DNA from: Microbacteriaceae bacterium
Lineage (GTDB): Bacteria > Actinomycetota > Actinomycetes > Actinomycetales > Microbacteriaceae
NCBI GenBank assembly: GCA_025464995.1
Contig: JAODMO010000006.1
Span: forward strand, 1-64,000
Direction of reading: 5' to 3'
DNA length: 64,000 nt
Numbering within the stretch: the first letter of the stretch is position 1; the number at the start of each line of letters is the position of its first letter. This document shows, piece after piece, positions 9,345 through 20,818 of the stretch. The translations under genes and the position numbers were made by a program. Below the pieces are notes generated by a model. It had not been told where the DNA came from, made no database searches, and saw only the letters and a program-made list of their open reading frames with translations.

Positions 9345-10586
9345 CTACGGCGAGACGTGCACGCCCTTGCCCACGATGGTGATTCCCGATTCGGTGACGG
9401 TGAGGCCCCTTGCACGGTCGGCGACCGGATCGACGCCCACGTGAGCGCCGGCTTCGATGACCACGTCCTTATCGAGAATAGCGCGTCGCACAACCGCGTT
9501 CGGTTCGATCCTGGCCCGCTCGAAGACGATCGAGTCGACAACCATGGCGCCCGACTCGACGGTCGTCCAGGGTCCGAGCACGCTGCGCTCGATGTGCGCG
9601 CCCGAGAGCAGCGACCCGAGCGAGACGATCGAGTCGATCGTGGTGCCGAGGTAGCCGCGCGCGTCCCGCACGAACTTCGCGGGCGGCGAGTTGAGCTGTT
9701 GGCTGAAGATCGGCCACTCGCGGTTGTACAGGTTGAAAATCGGCAAGGCAGAAATCAGGTCCTGGTGCGCCTCGAAGAACGAGTCGATCGTACCGACGTC
9801 GCGCCAGTAGAAACGGTCGCGGTCGGTCGACCCGGGCACGTCGTTCTGGTTGAGGTCGTAGACACCGGCGGCGCCTCGGGACACGAAGTCGGGAACGATG
9901 TCCCCGCCCATGTCGTGGTTCGAGTCGCTGCGTTCCCCGTCGCGCAGCACCGCGTCGATGAGGATGTCGGCGTCGAAGACGTAGTTGCCCATGGAGGCGA
10001 GCACCTCGTTCGGCGAGTCGGCGAGCCCCGTTGCATCCTGCGGTTTCTCGAGGAAGGCGTGGATCTTGGTCGGGTCGTTCTCGTCGAGCTCGATGACGCC
10101 GAACTGGTCGGCGAGACTGAGCGGCTGGCGGATGGCGGCGACGGTGAGCCCACGACCTGACGCGATGTGCGCCTCGATCATCTGGCTGAAGTCCATGCGG
10201 TAGACGTGGTCGGCGCCGACGACCACGACGATGTCGGGCTTCTCGTCGCGCAGAAGGTTGAGGCTCTGCAGGATGGCGTCGGCCGATCCGCTGAACCATC
10301 GCTTGCCGAGGCGCTGCTGCGCGGGCACGGATGCGACGTAGGCGTCGAGCAGCCCGGAGAGCCGCCACGTCTGCGAGATGTGGCGGTCGAGGCTGTGCGA
10401 CTTGTACTGCGTGAGCACCACGATCTTGGTGAGACCCGAGTTGATGAGGTTGCTGAGTGCGAAGTCGATCAGCCGGTAGCCGCCGCCGAAGGGCACCGCG
10501 GGCTTTGCCCGGTCGGCAGTGAGCGGCATGAGCCGCTTGCCCTCTCCGCCTGCGAGAACAATTCCAAAGATCTTCTTCGATGCCAT
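9345..10586 (-). CDS. glgC: Glucose-1-phosphate adenylyltransferase
   Basis: [44 protein letters not shown]; divergent from the glycogen synthase-like gene. Confidence 0.95.
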   Translation of the reverse strand: MASKKIFGIVLAGGEGKRLMPLTADRAKPAVPFGGGYRLIDFALSNLINSGLTKIVVLTQYKSHSLDRHISQTWRLSGLLDAYVASVPAQQRLGKRWFSGSADAILQSLNLLRDEKPDIVVVVGADHVYRMDFSQMIEAHIASGRGLTVAAIRQPLSLADQFGVIELDENDPTKIHAFLEKPQDATGLADSPNEVLASMGNYVFDADILIDAVLRDGERSDSNHDMGGDIVPDFVSRGAAGVYDLNQNDVPGSTDRDRFYWRDVGTIDSFFEAHQDLISALPIFNLYNREWPIFSQQLNSPPAKFVRDARGYLGTTIDSIVSLGSLLSGAHIERSVLGPWTTVESGAMVVDSIVFERARIEPNAVVRRAILDKDVVIEAGAHVGVDPVADRARGLTVTESGITIVGKGVHVSP

Positions 10587-10632
10587 GGCTACAGAGTATG
10601 CGAGCGAGCGGGGCTGTACTAGCGTCAGTGGA

Positions 10633-11814
10633 ATGCGAGTCGATCTGATAACGAGAGAATTTCCGCCCGAGGTTTACGGGGGAGCCGGCGTGCACGTGAC
10701 CGAGCTCGTGCGGGCTCTACGCGGTGATATCGACGTGAAGGTGCGTGCCTTCGGGCGTCCGCGCGACGAGGCCGACGTCTTCTCCTATCTCGTTCCCGCC
10801 GAGCTCACCCACGCCAATCCCGCGCTCGCGACGCTCGGGGTCGATCTCCAGATCGCCCAGGATGTCGCCGGTGCAGACCTTGTGCACTCCCACACGTGGT
10901 ACGCGAACGCCGCCGGCCATCTCGCGTCCATGCTGCACGGCATCCCGCACGTCGTCACCGCACACAGCCTCGAGCCCCTCCGCCCCTGGAAGGCCGAACA
11001 GCTGGGCGGCGGCTACCGGGTCTCGAGCTGGATCGAGAGCACGGCGTTCGGCGGTGCCGCGACGGTGATCGCCGTGAGCCACGGCATGCGCCGCGACATC
11101 CTGCGCTCCTACCCCTTCCTCGACGAGGAGAAGGTGACGGTTGTGCACAACGGCATCGACCTCGAGCAGTGGAAGCCCGTGGATGACGCGGAGCTGGTGC
11201 GCTCGCTCGGCATCGATCCAGACCGCCCGTCTGTCGTCTTCGTCGGTCGCATCACGAGGCAGAAGGGGCTGCCCTACCTGCTGCGCGCCGCGGCGATGCT
11301 GCCGAAGGACGTGCAACTCATCCTCTGCGCGGGTGCACCCGACACCCCGGAGATCCTCGCCGAGGTACAGTCGGGCGTCGCGGCGCTCCAGGAGGAGCGC
11401 ACCGGCGTCGTCTGGATCGACCGGATGCTGAGCCAGCACGAGCTCTCCGCCGTGCTCACGAGCGCCACGACCTTCGTGTGCCCGTCGGTGTACGAGCCGC
11501 TCGGCATCGTCAACCTCGAGGCGATGGCCTGCGGCGCCCCCGTCGTCGGCACCGCGACGGGCGGTATCCCCGAGGTCATCGATGACGGGGTCACCGGGCG
11601 CCTCGTGCCCATCGACCAGCTCGACGACGGCACGGGCACCCCGATCGACCCCGATCGCTTCGTGCGCGACCTCGCGGCCGCGCTCACCGAGGTGGTGTCC
11701 GACCCGGAGACGGCCAAGCGGATGGGGGCCGCCGGTCGTCGTCGCGCCGAATCCGAGTTCGGCTGGGATCGCATCGCGACGCGGACGCGTGAGATCTACG
11801 CGTCGCTCACCTGA
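10633..11814 (+). CDS. glgA: GT4 glycogen synthase-like / maltose-1-phosphate synthase (GlgA/GlgM type)
   Basis: [26 protein letters not shown]..., [51 protein letters not shown]. Confidence 0.9.
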   Translation: MRVDLITREFPPEVYGGAGVHVTELVRALRGDIDVKVRAFGRPRDEADVFSYLVPAELTHANPALATLGVDLQIAQDVAGADLVHSHTWYANAAGHLASMLHGIPHVVTAHSLEPLRPWKAEQLGGGYRVSSWIESTAFGGAATVIAVSHGMRRDILRSYPFLDEEKVTVVHNGIDLEQWKPVDDAELVRSLGIDPDRPSVVFVGRITRQKGLPYLLRAAAMLPKDVQLILCAGAPDTPEILAEVQSGVAALQEERTGVVWIDRMLSQHELSAVLTSATTFVCPSVYEPLGIVNLEAMACGAPVVGTATGGIPEVIDDGVTGRLVPIDQLDDGTGTPIDPDRFVRDLAAALTEVVSDPETAKRMGAAGRRRAESEFGWDRIATRTREIYASLT

Positions 11815-11847
11815 CCACCGCCCGCACGCGTCTAAGCTGGAAGCATC

Positions 11848-12630
11848 ATGGCAAGCGTTCTAGAGCTCTCCGACGTCTCCGTTGTCCGCGACGGCAACCG
11901 CATCCTCGATTCGATCACCTGGGCGGTGGATAGTGAAGAGCGCTGGGTCGTGCTCGGCCCGAACGGCGCAGGCAAGACGACGCTGCTGTCGATCGCCTCG
12001 GCCTCGATCCACCCCAGTTCCGGAACGGCCAAGGTTCTCGACGACACCCTCGGCAAGGTCGACCTCTTCGAGCTGCGTCCGCGCATCGGCTTCGCGTCCA
12101 CAGCGCTCGCCCGTCGGGTTCCCGCGGGGGAGACGGTGCTCGATGTCGTCCTCACCGCCGCCTACTCCGTGACCGGGCGATGGAACGAGCAGTACGACGA
12201 CATCGACACTCGTCGCGCCCGCCGCGTGCTCGCCGAGTGGAAGCTCGACCACCTCGAACAGCGCCGTTTCGGTAGCCTCAGCGACGGCGAGCAGAAGCGT
12301 GTGCAGATCGCCCGTGCCGTCATGACCGATCCGGAACTCCTGCTGCTCGACGAGCCGGCAGCGAGCCTCGACCTCGGCGCCCGCGAGGAGCTGCTCCAGC
12401 TGCTCGGGGGATACGCCAGCTCGGAGTTCGCTCCCGGCATCATCATGGTGACGCACCACGTGGAGGAGATCCCTCGCGCGTTCAGCCACGCGTTGCTGCT
12501 CAAGCGGGGCCGCATCCAGGCCTCGGGGCCGCTCGACGAGGTCATCACGGCCGAGCACCTGAGCGCGACGTTCGACATGGACATCACCGTTGAGCGCCGC
12601 GAGGGTCGTTTCGCGGCACGCGCGGTCTGA
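11848..12630 (+). CDS. ABC transporter ATP-binding protein
   Basis: GPNGAGKTTLL, LSDGEQKRVQIARAV, LLLLDEPAASLDLGAR. Confidence 0.85.
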   Translation: MASVLELSDVSVVRDGNRILDSITWAVDSEERWVVLGPNGAGKTTLLSIASASIHPSSGTAKVLDDTLGKVDLFELRPRIGFASTALARRVPAGETVLDVVLTAAYSVTGRWNEQYDDIDTRRARRVLAEWKLDHLEQRRFGSLSDGEQKRVQIARAVMTDPELLLLDEPAASLDLGAREELLQLLGGYASSEFAPGIIMVTHHVEEIPRAFSHALLLKRGRIQASGPLDEVITAEHLSATFDMDITVERREGRFAARAV

Positions 12631-12654
12631 TCTCACACGAGCCCTCTCGTCTGG

Positions 12655-12774
12655 TAGGCTTGACCCTTGGTTCAGGGTCTCGTGTGCCAGCACGCCACCC
12701 GCCACGCAAACTTCAGTCTCAGCACGTATCTCCACGTTCGAGAGAACGCACTTAGTGAAAAACAGGGAAAATCC
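12655..12774 (+). promoter_or_regulatory. Promoter and candidate structured 5' leader of rpmE2
   Basis: TAGGCT -10-like box, then hairpins gacccttggttcagggtc (12662-12679) and cgttc-GAGA-gaacg (12735-12748) ahead of the L31 start. Confidence 0.35.
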
Positions 12775-13023
12775 ATGAAGACCGACATCCACCCCACGTA
12801 CAACGCGGTTGTGTTCCGCGACCTCGCCTCCGGTGAGACCTTCCTCACCCGTTCGACGGTGTCGAGCGACAAGACGATCGAGCTCGACGGCGAGACCTAC
12901 CCGGTCATCGACGTGGAGATCTCGTCCGCCTCGCACCCGTTCTACACGGGCAAGCAGCGCATCATGGACTCGGCGGGTCGCGTCGAGAAGTTCAACTCGC
13001 GCTACAAGGGCTTCAACAAGTAG
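12775..13023 (+). CDS. rpmE2: 50S ribosomal protein L31 type B
   Basis: [29 protein letters not shown]...[32 protein letters not shown]; no zinc CXXC motifs. Confidence 0.95.
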   Translation: MKTDIHPTYNAVVFRDLASGETFLTRSTVSSDKTIELDGETYPVIDVEISSASHPFYTGKQRIMDSAGRVEKFNSRYKGFNK

Positions 13024-13040
13024 GTTTTTGCCTCTACGGA

Positions 13041-13078
13041 AAGAGGGCGGTGAGCTTCGGCTCACCGCCCTCTTTCTT
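13041..13078 (+). terminator. Intrinsic terminator after rpmE2
   Basis: aaagagggcggtgagc-ttcg-gctcaccgccctcttt hairpin. Confidence 0.88.
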
Positions 13079-13132
13079 CGTGCCAGGCGCTGTGCTGGCC
13101 CGCGCGCGGTCGCGCAGACGGCCCCGTGCACG

Positions 13133-13822
13133 CTAGCGCTGCGGCCAGGCTCCGGAACTCGTGAAGGTCGGGTCTCTCGTGCGGCGCATGTAGTCCTGGA
13201 AGCTCGCGGACTGCTCGGCGCACCATCCCACCTGCAGGGCATGCAGGTCGGCACCGCTGACGGCGAGCTGCTCGCCATACCTGCCGGCGAGAGCCTGGGC
13301 GACCCTGCCCGCTGCCACGGCGTCGGCTCCGGCGTCGTGCGCGTCAGCGAGGTCTACGCCGTAGAACAGCGCGGCGGCCTCGAGCGTGCGCTTGCCCTTG
13401 CGGTACTTGTCGACGGCGCGGTCGAGCACGAGCGGGTCGATGATCGGCACCGGCTCGTGCAGAGGCGTCACGCCGTGGCGCACCGCCTCGTGGTGGAGCA
13501 ACGAGAGGTCGTACGGCGCGTTGTAGATCGTGATGGCGAGCCCGCGAGCCACGAGGTCTTCGAGTGCCGCGATGATCTCGGCCACCACCTCGCGCGCCGG
13601 GCGTCCCTCCGCGCGGGCGCGCTCGGTGGAGATGCCGTGCACCGCGGTGGCCTGCGGGGGGATATCGACGCCGGGATCGGCGAGCCACGCGCGCTCTTCC
13701 ACGACGTTGCCAGCGGGGCCGATGACACCGACGTGGGCCGAGACGATGCGGCTCGTCTCCACGTCGATGCCCGTCGTCTCGAGGTCGAAGACGCCGAGAT
13801 TGTGAAACCAGGAGTTGCTCAT
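13133..13822 (-). CDS. 3'-5' exonuclease (DnaQ-like/DNA polymerase III epsilon-like)
   Basis: GVFDLETTGIDVETSRIVSAHVGVI ... YNAPYDLSLLHHEA ... AHDAGADAVAAGRV: DEDDh exonuclease motifs. Confidence 0.88.
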   Translation of the reverse strand: MSNSWFHNLGVFDLETTGIDVETSRIVSAHVGVIGPAGNVVEERAWLADPGVDIPPQATAVHGISTERARAEGRPAREVVAEIIAALEDLVARGLAITIYNAPYDLSLLHHEAVRHGVTPLHEPVPIIDPLVLDRAVDKYRKGKRTLEAAALFYGVDLADAHDAGADAVAAGRVAQALAGRYGEQLAVSGADLHALQVGWCAEQSASFQDYMRRTRDPTFTSSGAWPQR

Positions 13823-13831
13823 GCCTGCACT

Positions 13832-15556
<1,725 letters not shown>

Positions 15557-15660
15557 CAGGGCTCCTTGGAGGATGGGAGGCTAGGCTCGAGATGCGTGCG
15601 AATCGAGTCTAGGCGGGCTCCTAGCCCGTTGTCGCGAACGCCGTGCCTAGACTGGGAGCG

Positions 15661-16578
15661 ATGTCAGTCCATTCGCCCTTCGCCGCCCTGCTCGCCGAAC
15701 TGCCCATCCGTCACGGCGTCGTCTCCGTGCTCGGCAGTTCCACCCACTACTGGGTCTACGGACCCGAGGATGCGGCGACGACGATCGTCATCTCGCACGG
15801 CTACCGGGGTGAGCATCACGGCCTCGAGCCGGTGATCGCGCAACTCCGCGACGTGCGGATCATCGGCCCCGACCTGCCGGGCTTCGGCGAGTCGTCGCCC
15901 ATGACGGAGGCCGACCACAACGTGCCCGGCTATGCGGCCTGGTACGGCGCCTTCCTCGACGCCCTCGGGATCAACGGCACCGCGGTCGTGCTCGGGCACT
16001 CGTTCGGGTCGATGGTCACCTCCTACGCCGTGGCGAAGGGCATCGTCACCACCCCGAAGCTCGTGCTCGTGAACCCGATAGCCGCCTCCGCCCTCGACGG
16101 ACCGAGCAAGGTGCGCACCCAGGGCACCGTCGCCTATTACCGGCTCGCGATGCTGCTGCCCGAGCGCGCCGGGCAGTGGTTGCTCGACAACTGGCTCGTC
16201 ATCCGGTTCATGAGCCTGTCGCTCGCCAAGACGCGCGACAAGACCCTCCGTCGCTTCATCCACGACCAGCACCACACCTACTTCGGTCGCTTCTCCGACC
16301 GGCGCACCGTGGTCGAGGGTTTCGAGGCGTCGATCAGCACCGATGTGAGTGCCGTGGCCGCCGAGATCACCGTACCCACGCTGCTCATCGGCGCCCAGCA
16401 CGACCTCATCACCACCGTGCCGCAGCTCGAGGCGCTGCGGGCGAAGATGGCGGATGCGACACTCCACGTCGTGCCCGACGTCGGGCACCTCATCCACTAC
16501 GAGAAGTCTCGCGAGGCGGCCGCGCTCATCGTCGAGTTCCTGGGCGCCGGGCGGCTCACGGAGGCGCAGCCCGCCTGA
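15661..16578 (+). CDS. Alpha/beta hydrolase
   Basis: SHGYRGEHHGLEPVIAQL, GPDLPGFGESS, LGHSFGSMV nucleophile elbow, DVGHLIHYEK. Confidence 0.85.
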   Translation: MSVHSPFAALLAELPIRHGVVSVLGSSTHYWVYGPEDAATTIVISHGYRGEHHGLEPVIAQLRDVRIIGPDLPGFGESSPMTEADHNVPGYAAWYGAFLDALGINGTAVVLGHSFGSMVTSYAVAKGIVTTPKLVLVNPIAASALDGPSKVRTQGTVAYYRLAMLLPERAGQWLLDNWLVIRFMSLSLAKTRDKTLRRFIHDQHHTYFGRFSDRRTVVEGFEASISTDVSAVAAEITVPTLLIGAQHDLITTVPQLEALRAKMADATLHVVPDVGHLIHYEKSREAAALIVEFLGAGRLTEAQPA

Positions 16579-16594
16579 CCCACGGCCGCGCGCT

Positions 16595-17248
16595 TCAGAG
16601 CGAGCGCGCCCCCGAGTCGCGTCGCTCGACGGCGTTCTGCTCCTCGATGTCGTCGGTCGCCCCGGGCATGCGCTCGTGCTCGATCGGGTCGTCGAACGCG
16701 ATGAGGTCGAGGGTGCCGTCGGTGTGGCGGAAGCTGTGGATGGACCCGTTGCGGATCGGCCCGGTGGTGATCGGATCGGATTCGGGCGCGACCTCTCCGA
16801 GCACGGTGCGGATGACGCCGCCGTGGCTCACGATCACGATCGACTCGCCGGGGTGGCTCTCGGCGAGGGCGATGATGGCCGGGATGGCGCGGGCCGCGAC
16901 CTCATCGCGGGTCTCCCGTCCGGGGATGGGGCCGGTGAAGCGCGCGTCGATGTCGTCGCCCGTCATGCCCTCGGCCTCGCCGTAGTTGCGCTCGACCAGG
17001 TCGGGGGCTGGCGACGGCGCAGGGAGGCCGAGGCGGGCGGCGATGATCTCCGCCGTCTCGAAGGCACGGGAGAGCGGGCTCGCGTACACGCCGTCCCACT
17101 CGCGTCGCGCGAGCAGCTCGCCGGCAGCGGCAGCCTGCGCCCGCCCGGTGTCGTTGAGCGGGATGTCGGTGCTGCCCTGGATGCGGCGTTCCCGGTTCCA
17201 GTCCGTCTCGCCGTGACGGACGAGGTAGATGGTGGTCATGCGTGGCAC
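16595..17248 (-). CDS. Histidine phosphatase family protein
   Basis: IYLVRHGETDWNRERRIQGSTDIPLNDTGRAQA ... VSHGGVIRTVL. Confidence 0.9.
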   Translation of the reverse strand: MPRMTTIYLVRHGETDWNRERRIQGSTDIPLNDTGRAQAAAAGELLARREWDGVYASPLSRAFETAEIIAARLGLPAPSPAPDLVERNYGEAEGMTGDDIDARFTGPIPGRETRDEVAARAIPAIIALAESHPGESIVIVSHGGVIRTVLGEVAPESDPITTGPIRNGSIHSFRHTDGTLDLIAFDDPIEHERMPGATDDIEEQNAVERRDSGARSL

Positions 17249-17291
17249 CCCTGTTCGGGAACCGCCTCGGTGGCGCTGGTGCCGCGCCGGG

Positions 17292-18155
17292 TCAGTCGCC
17301 GAGCCGCGCCAGGAGGGAGACGAGCGTCTCCGAAGTTCCTGCCTCGATCTTAACCGCAGCGCGGGAGTCGCCCTTGGTCGCGCCGCGGTTGATCACCACG
17401 ACCGGCAGCCTCTTCTTGACGGCCTGGTCGAGCAGGCGGATTCCGGAATTCACCATGAGCGAGGAGCCGGCGACGATGAACGCGTCCGCCGTCTGCACGA
17501 GGGCGGAGGCCTCGGTGAACTTCTCGAGAGGAACGTATTCGCCGAAGAAGACGACGTCGGGCTTGAGGAGTCCGCCGCACACGCTGCAGTCGGGAACGAC
17601 GAACTCGTCGACCGACTCGATCTGCACGTCTCCGTCGGGCGACAATTCGACGCTCGCCTCGTCGTCGAGCCACGAGTTGGCGGCCGCGAGGCGCGCCGCG
17701 ATGTCGCTTCGTGCGTAGTACTGGCCGCAGGTCAGGCAGCGCACGCGGTCCATCGATCCGTGCAGGTCGACGACGCGTTGGGAGCCGGCGCGGAGATGCA
17801 GCCCGTCGACATTCTGGGTTATGACGCCGTTGATGATGCCCGACGACTCGAGATCGGCGACCGCGACATGGCCTCGGTTGGGCGCGGCCGCGGCGAACCG
17901 CTTCCAGCCGAGGTGGCTGCCTGCCCAGTAGCGCTTGCGATAGTTCTCGTCGCCGAGGAACTGGGCGAACTTCATCGGCGAGCGCACCGGTGCGCCTTCG
18001 CCGCGGTAGTCGGGGATGCCGGAGTCGGTGCTGACGCCCGCGCCGGTGAGGAGAGCGATGCGGTGCCCACGCAGCAGGTCGACCGCCGCGTCGAGCTGGG
18101 GCTCGGTGCGCGAGTCGGCATCCGGCACGGGAGAATGGAGTTTCGGCATGATCAT
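17292..18155 (-). CDS. Sir2 family NAD-dependent protein deacetylase
   Basis: TGAGVSTDSGIPDYRG, TQNVDGLHLRAG, zinc CxxC...CxxC (CLTCGQYY, CSVCGG). Confidence 0.92.
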   Translation of the reverse strand: MIMPKLHSPVPDADSRTEPQLDAAVDLLRGHRIALLTGAGVSTDSGIPDYRGEGAPVRSPMKFAQFLGDENYRKRYWAGSHLGWKRFAAAAPNRGHVAVADLESSGIINGVITQNVDGLHLRAGSQRVVDLHGSMDRVRCLTCGQYYARSDIAARLAAANSWLDDEASVELSPDGDVQIESVDEFVVPDCSVCGGLLKPDVVFFGEYVPLEKFTEASALVQTADAFIVAGSSLMVNSGIRLLDQAVKKRLPVVVINRGATKGDSRAAVKIEAGTSETLVSLLARLGD

Positions 18156-18289
18156 GCGTGTTCCCCTCGCTCGTGACCCTGTCTTCAGACTAAACGTCTT
18201 CCTTTACCGTTGTGTTTCCGATCGCTGGCAGTGTTCGCTCTCGGCCGCATCCGGCGGTGGGCAGCAATCGAGAGAATCGGACCGGCACC

Positions 18290-19102
18290 ATGCGCATCGA
18301 GCGGATCACAGACCTCGAACGCGACGAGCTGCGCGACTTCACCTCGCTCACCGACGTGGCCCTCCGCCGGGTAAGCGAGCCGGCGGGCGGTCTCTACCTC
18401 GCCGAGTCGACGAAGGTGATCGAGCGTGCTCTCGCGGCAGGGCATCGCCCGCGGGCCTTCCTGCTCATCGAGCAGTGGCTTCCCGACGTCGAACGGATGC
18501 TCGCCCGGTACGACTATCCCGACGTTCCCGTCTTCGTCGGCGCGCCGGAGCTGCTCAAACGGCTCACCGGCTTCGACATGCACCGGGGTGCGATCGCGTC
18601 GATGAACCGGCCGGAGCTCGTGCCCGTCGATCGCCTCCTCGCCGGGGCGCGCCGCGTCGTCGTGCTCGAGGACATCGTCGACCACACGAATGTCGGGGCG
18701 ATTTTCCGCTCCGTCGCCGGGCTGGGTGCCGACGCCGTGCTCATCACGCCGAGGTGCGCCGACCCGCTGTACCGTCGGAGCGTTCGCGTGAGCATGGGCA
18801 CCGTGCTGCAGGTGCCGTGGACCCGGTTGCCGGAGTGGCCGGAGGGTGCGGATGTGCTCAGGGCGGCCGGCTTCCACATCGCGGCGCTCGCCCTCGCCGA
18901 CGACGCCGTCGAACTCGACGCTTTCGCCGCATCCGCACCACGGAAGGTCGCGGTGCTGCTCGGTTCGGAGGGCGACGGGCTGAGCCGGGCAGCCCTCGAC
19001 AACGCCGACACGGTGGTCACCATCCCCATGATGCACGGCGTCGACTCGCTCAACGTCGCCGCGGCGAGCGCGGTCGCCCTCTACACCCTGCGGTCCCGCT
19101 GA
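18290..19102 (+). CDS. TrmH/SpoU family RNA methyltransferase
   Basis: VVLEDIVDHTNVGAIFRSVAGLGADAVLITPRCADPLYRRSVRVSMGTVL...LLGSEGDGLSRAAL...IPMMHGVDSLNVAAASAV. Confidence 0.9.
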   Translation: MRIERITDLERDELRDFTSLTDVALRRVSEPAGGLYLAESTKVIERALAAGHRPRAFLLIEQWLPDVERMLARYDYPDVPVFVGAPELLKRLTGFDMHRGAIASMNRPELVPVDRLLAGARRVVVLEDIVDHTNVGAIFRSVAGLGADAVLITPRCADPLYRRSVRVSMGTVLQVPWTRLPEWPEGADVLRAAGFHIAALALADDAVELDAFAASAPRKVAVLLGSEGDGLSRAALDNADTVVTIPMMHGVDSLNVAAASAVALYTLRSR

Positions 19103-19172
19103 ACCGCGGCGCCGAACCGCGGCGCTGAACGGCACCATTTCGGGCTCCGATGGCGCGTTGTACGCTGCCCGT

Positions 19173-19391
19173 GTGCCACCAAAGGACGACGATGTGCGAG
19201 CATGACAAGCACGCCCAGGCGTCGCCCGCACCGGCTCGCTCGCCCTGGGCGTCGTGCTCGTGGTGACCTGGTTCTTCCTTCCCGGCTCCACGCCCGTCAT
19301 CCGCGGCGAGAGCCTCAACCGCGAGCCGGGCATCCTCCTCCCCGATGCCGAGCACCCGCCGGTGCGTTCAGTGGATGGCGGGCATGTCTGA
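19173..19391 (+). pseudogene. Small membrane/secreted ORF interrupted by one in-frame TGA
   Basis: GTG-start frame VPPKDDDVRA*QARPGVARTGSLALGVVLVVTWFFLPGSTPVIRGESLNREPGILLPDAEHPPVRSVDGGHV*; the only interruption is the TGA at 19203-19205. Confidence 0.35.
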
Positions 19392-19405
19392 CCTACGATG
19401 AACGG

Positions 19406-20632
19406 ATGCTGCTCTCGCGTCGACAGATCCTGCGCCGCCGCCGCATGGCGGTCTTCGGTGCACTCGGCGTAGTGCTCGGCACAGTCTTCTACCTTCCGAT
19501 GACGCTGCTCGCGCCGCTCGGCTCGGTGCCGGCGACCATCTCCGCCGCCGACTCGGCACCGCTGCCGGCCGCGGCGCTCGAGTGGCCGGCACTCGGCGGC
19601 AGCGCCGTCGGCGCCGTCGGCTACGACGGGATGCTGGGAACCGGTGGGTCGGACAAGCCAGCCCCCATCGCCTCGATCACCAAGATCATCACGGCACTCG
19701 TCGTGCTCGACGCGAAACCGCTCGCCCTCGCCGACACCGGGCCCGACGTGGCGTTCACGGCGAAGGATGTCGCCATCCGCGCCGCCTACCAGTCGGTCAA
19801 CGGCAAGACCGAGCCGGTGTCTGCGGGAATGGTGCTGAGTCAGCGCCAGGTCATGGACGTCATGCTCGTCGAGTCGGCGAACAACTATGCGGAGTCCCTC
19901 GTCACCTGGGCGTTCGGGTCGGTCGACGAGTTCCTGCCCGTCGCCAACGACTGGCTCGCCACCAATGGCCTGACCTCGACGAGCATCAGCGACCCGACCG
20001 GCATGTCGCCGCGCAACGTGAGCACGGCGAGCGATCTCGTCGCCCTCGGCAAGCTGGCTCTCGCCGACCCCGTCGTCAACGCGATCGTCGGCACCCCCGT
20101 GGAGCAGATCCCCGTCGTGGGTGAGATCAAGAACAGCAACAACCTCCTCGGCGTCGACGGTATCCGCGGCATCAAGACCGGCACCCTCGACGAGGCTGGC
20201 GCGTGCCTGCTCTTCGCCGCCGACTATCCCGTCGGCGGGCAGACCGTCACCATCGTCGGCGCGGTGCTCGGGGGCACCGACCACACGGCGCTCAACGCCA
20301 CGGTCCGCACGCTGCTCGCCGACGTGGAGGACGGCTTCCAGGAGGTCACGTTGACGACGACCGGTGAGAGCTTCGGGTCGTACTCCACGGCGTGGGGTGA
20401 GTCGTCGAGACTCGTCGCGACCGAGGACTCGTCCGTCGTCGTCTGGTCGAACACCCCCATCGACGCGACCGTGACCGCCCACGACATCGGCGTCGCGGAG
20501 AAGGGGGCGGATGTCGGCCAGGTCTCGTTCACCGTGGGCGACGAGGTCATCACCGTGCCGCTCGAGCTCGCATCGGGCATCGAGGATCCTGGACCGTGGT
20601 GGCGCCTCACCAATCCCGGCGCACTGTTCTGA
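19406..20632 (+). CDS. D-alanyl-D-alanine carboxypeptidase (S11 family)
   Basis: N-terminal TM; SITKIITALVVLD, SANNYAESL (SxN), GIKTGTLDEAG (KTG) motifs. Confidence 0.9.
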   Translation: MLLSRRQILRRRRMAVFGALGVVLGTVFYLPMTLLAPLGSVPATISAADSAPLPAAALEWPALGGSAVGAVGYDGMLGTGGSDKPAPIASITKIITALVVLDAKPLALADTGPDVAFTAKDVAIRAAYQSVNGKTEPVSAGMVLSQRQVMDVMLVESANNYAESLVTWAFGSVDEFLPVANDWLATNGLTSTSISDPTGMSPRNVSTASDLVALGKLALADPVVNAIVGTPVEQIPVVGEIKNSNNLLGVDGIRGIKTGTLDEAGACLLFAADYPVGGQTVTIVGAVLGGTDHTALNATVRTLLADVEDGFQEVTLTTTGESFGSYSTAWGESSRLVATEDSSVVVWSNTPIDATVTAHDIGVAEKGADVGQVSFTVGDEVITVPLELASGIEDPGPWWRLTNPGALF

Positions 20633-20818
20633 CATCACGGTGTTCCCACCTTCGCCGTTCTGAGTGCACCTCGGCGGCCCCTCGCGGCGCCACGACACGA
20701 ACTGAAACCCGTTCGGCTCGTCCATTGCTTTCCCAGTGTTCATGCTTAGACTGACCAGCATCCGCCAGAGCTCAAGCTCGCCTCCGTGACTGGGAAGTCT
20801 TTAGACCATCGAGGTCAC

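Noticed and set aside
12662-12679. tRNA-like GGTTC motif (gacccttggttcagggtc)
   Set aside because: Only a 6-bp hairpin; no acceptor, D or anticodon arms can be folded around it, so it is not a tRNA.
18185-20761. 858-aa minus-strand ORF opposite trmH and the D,D-carboxypeptidase
   Set aside because: Antisense artefact of high-GC codon periodicity; low-complexity R/D/G/V-rich translation with no domain, fully overlapping two well-supported genes.
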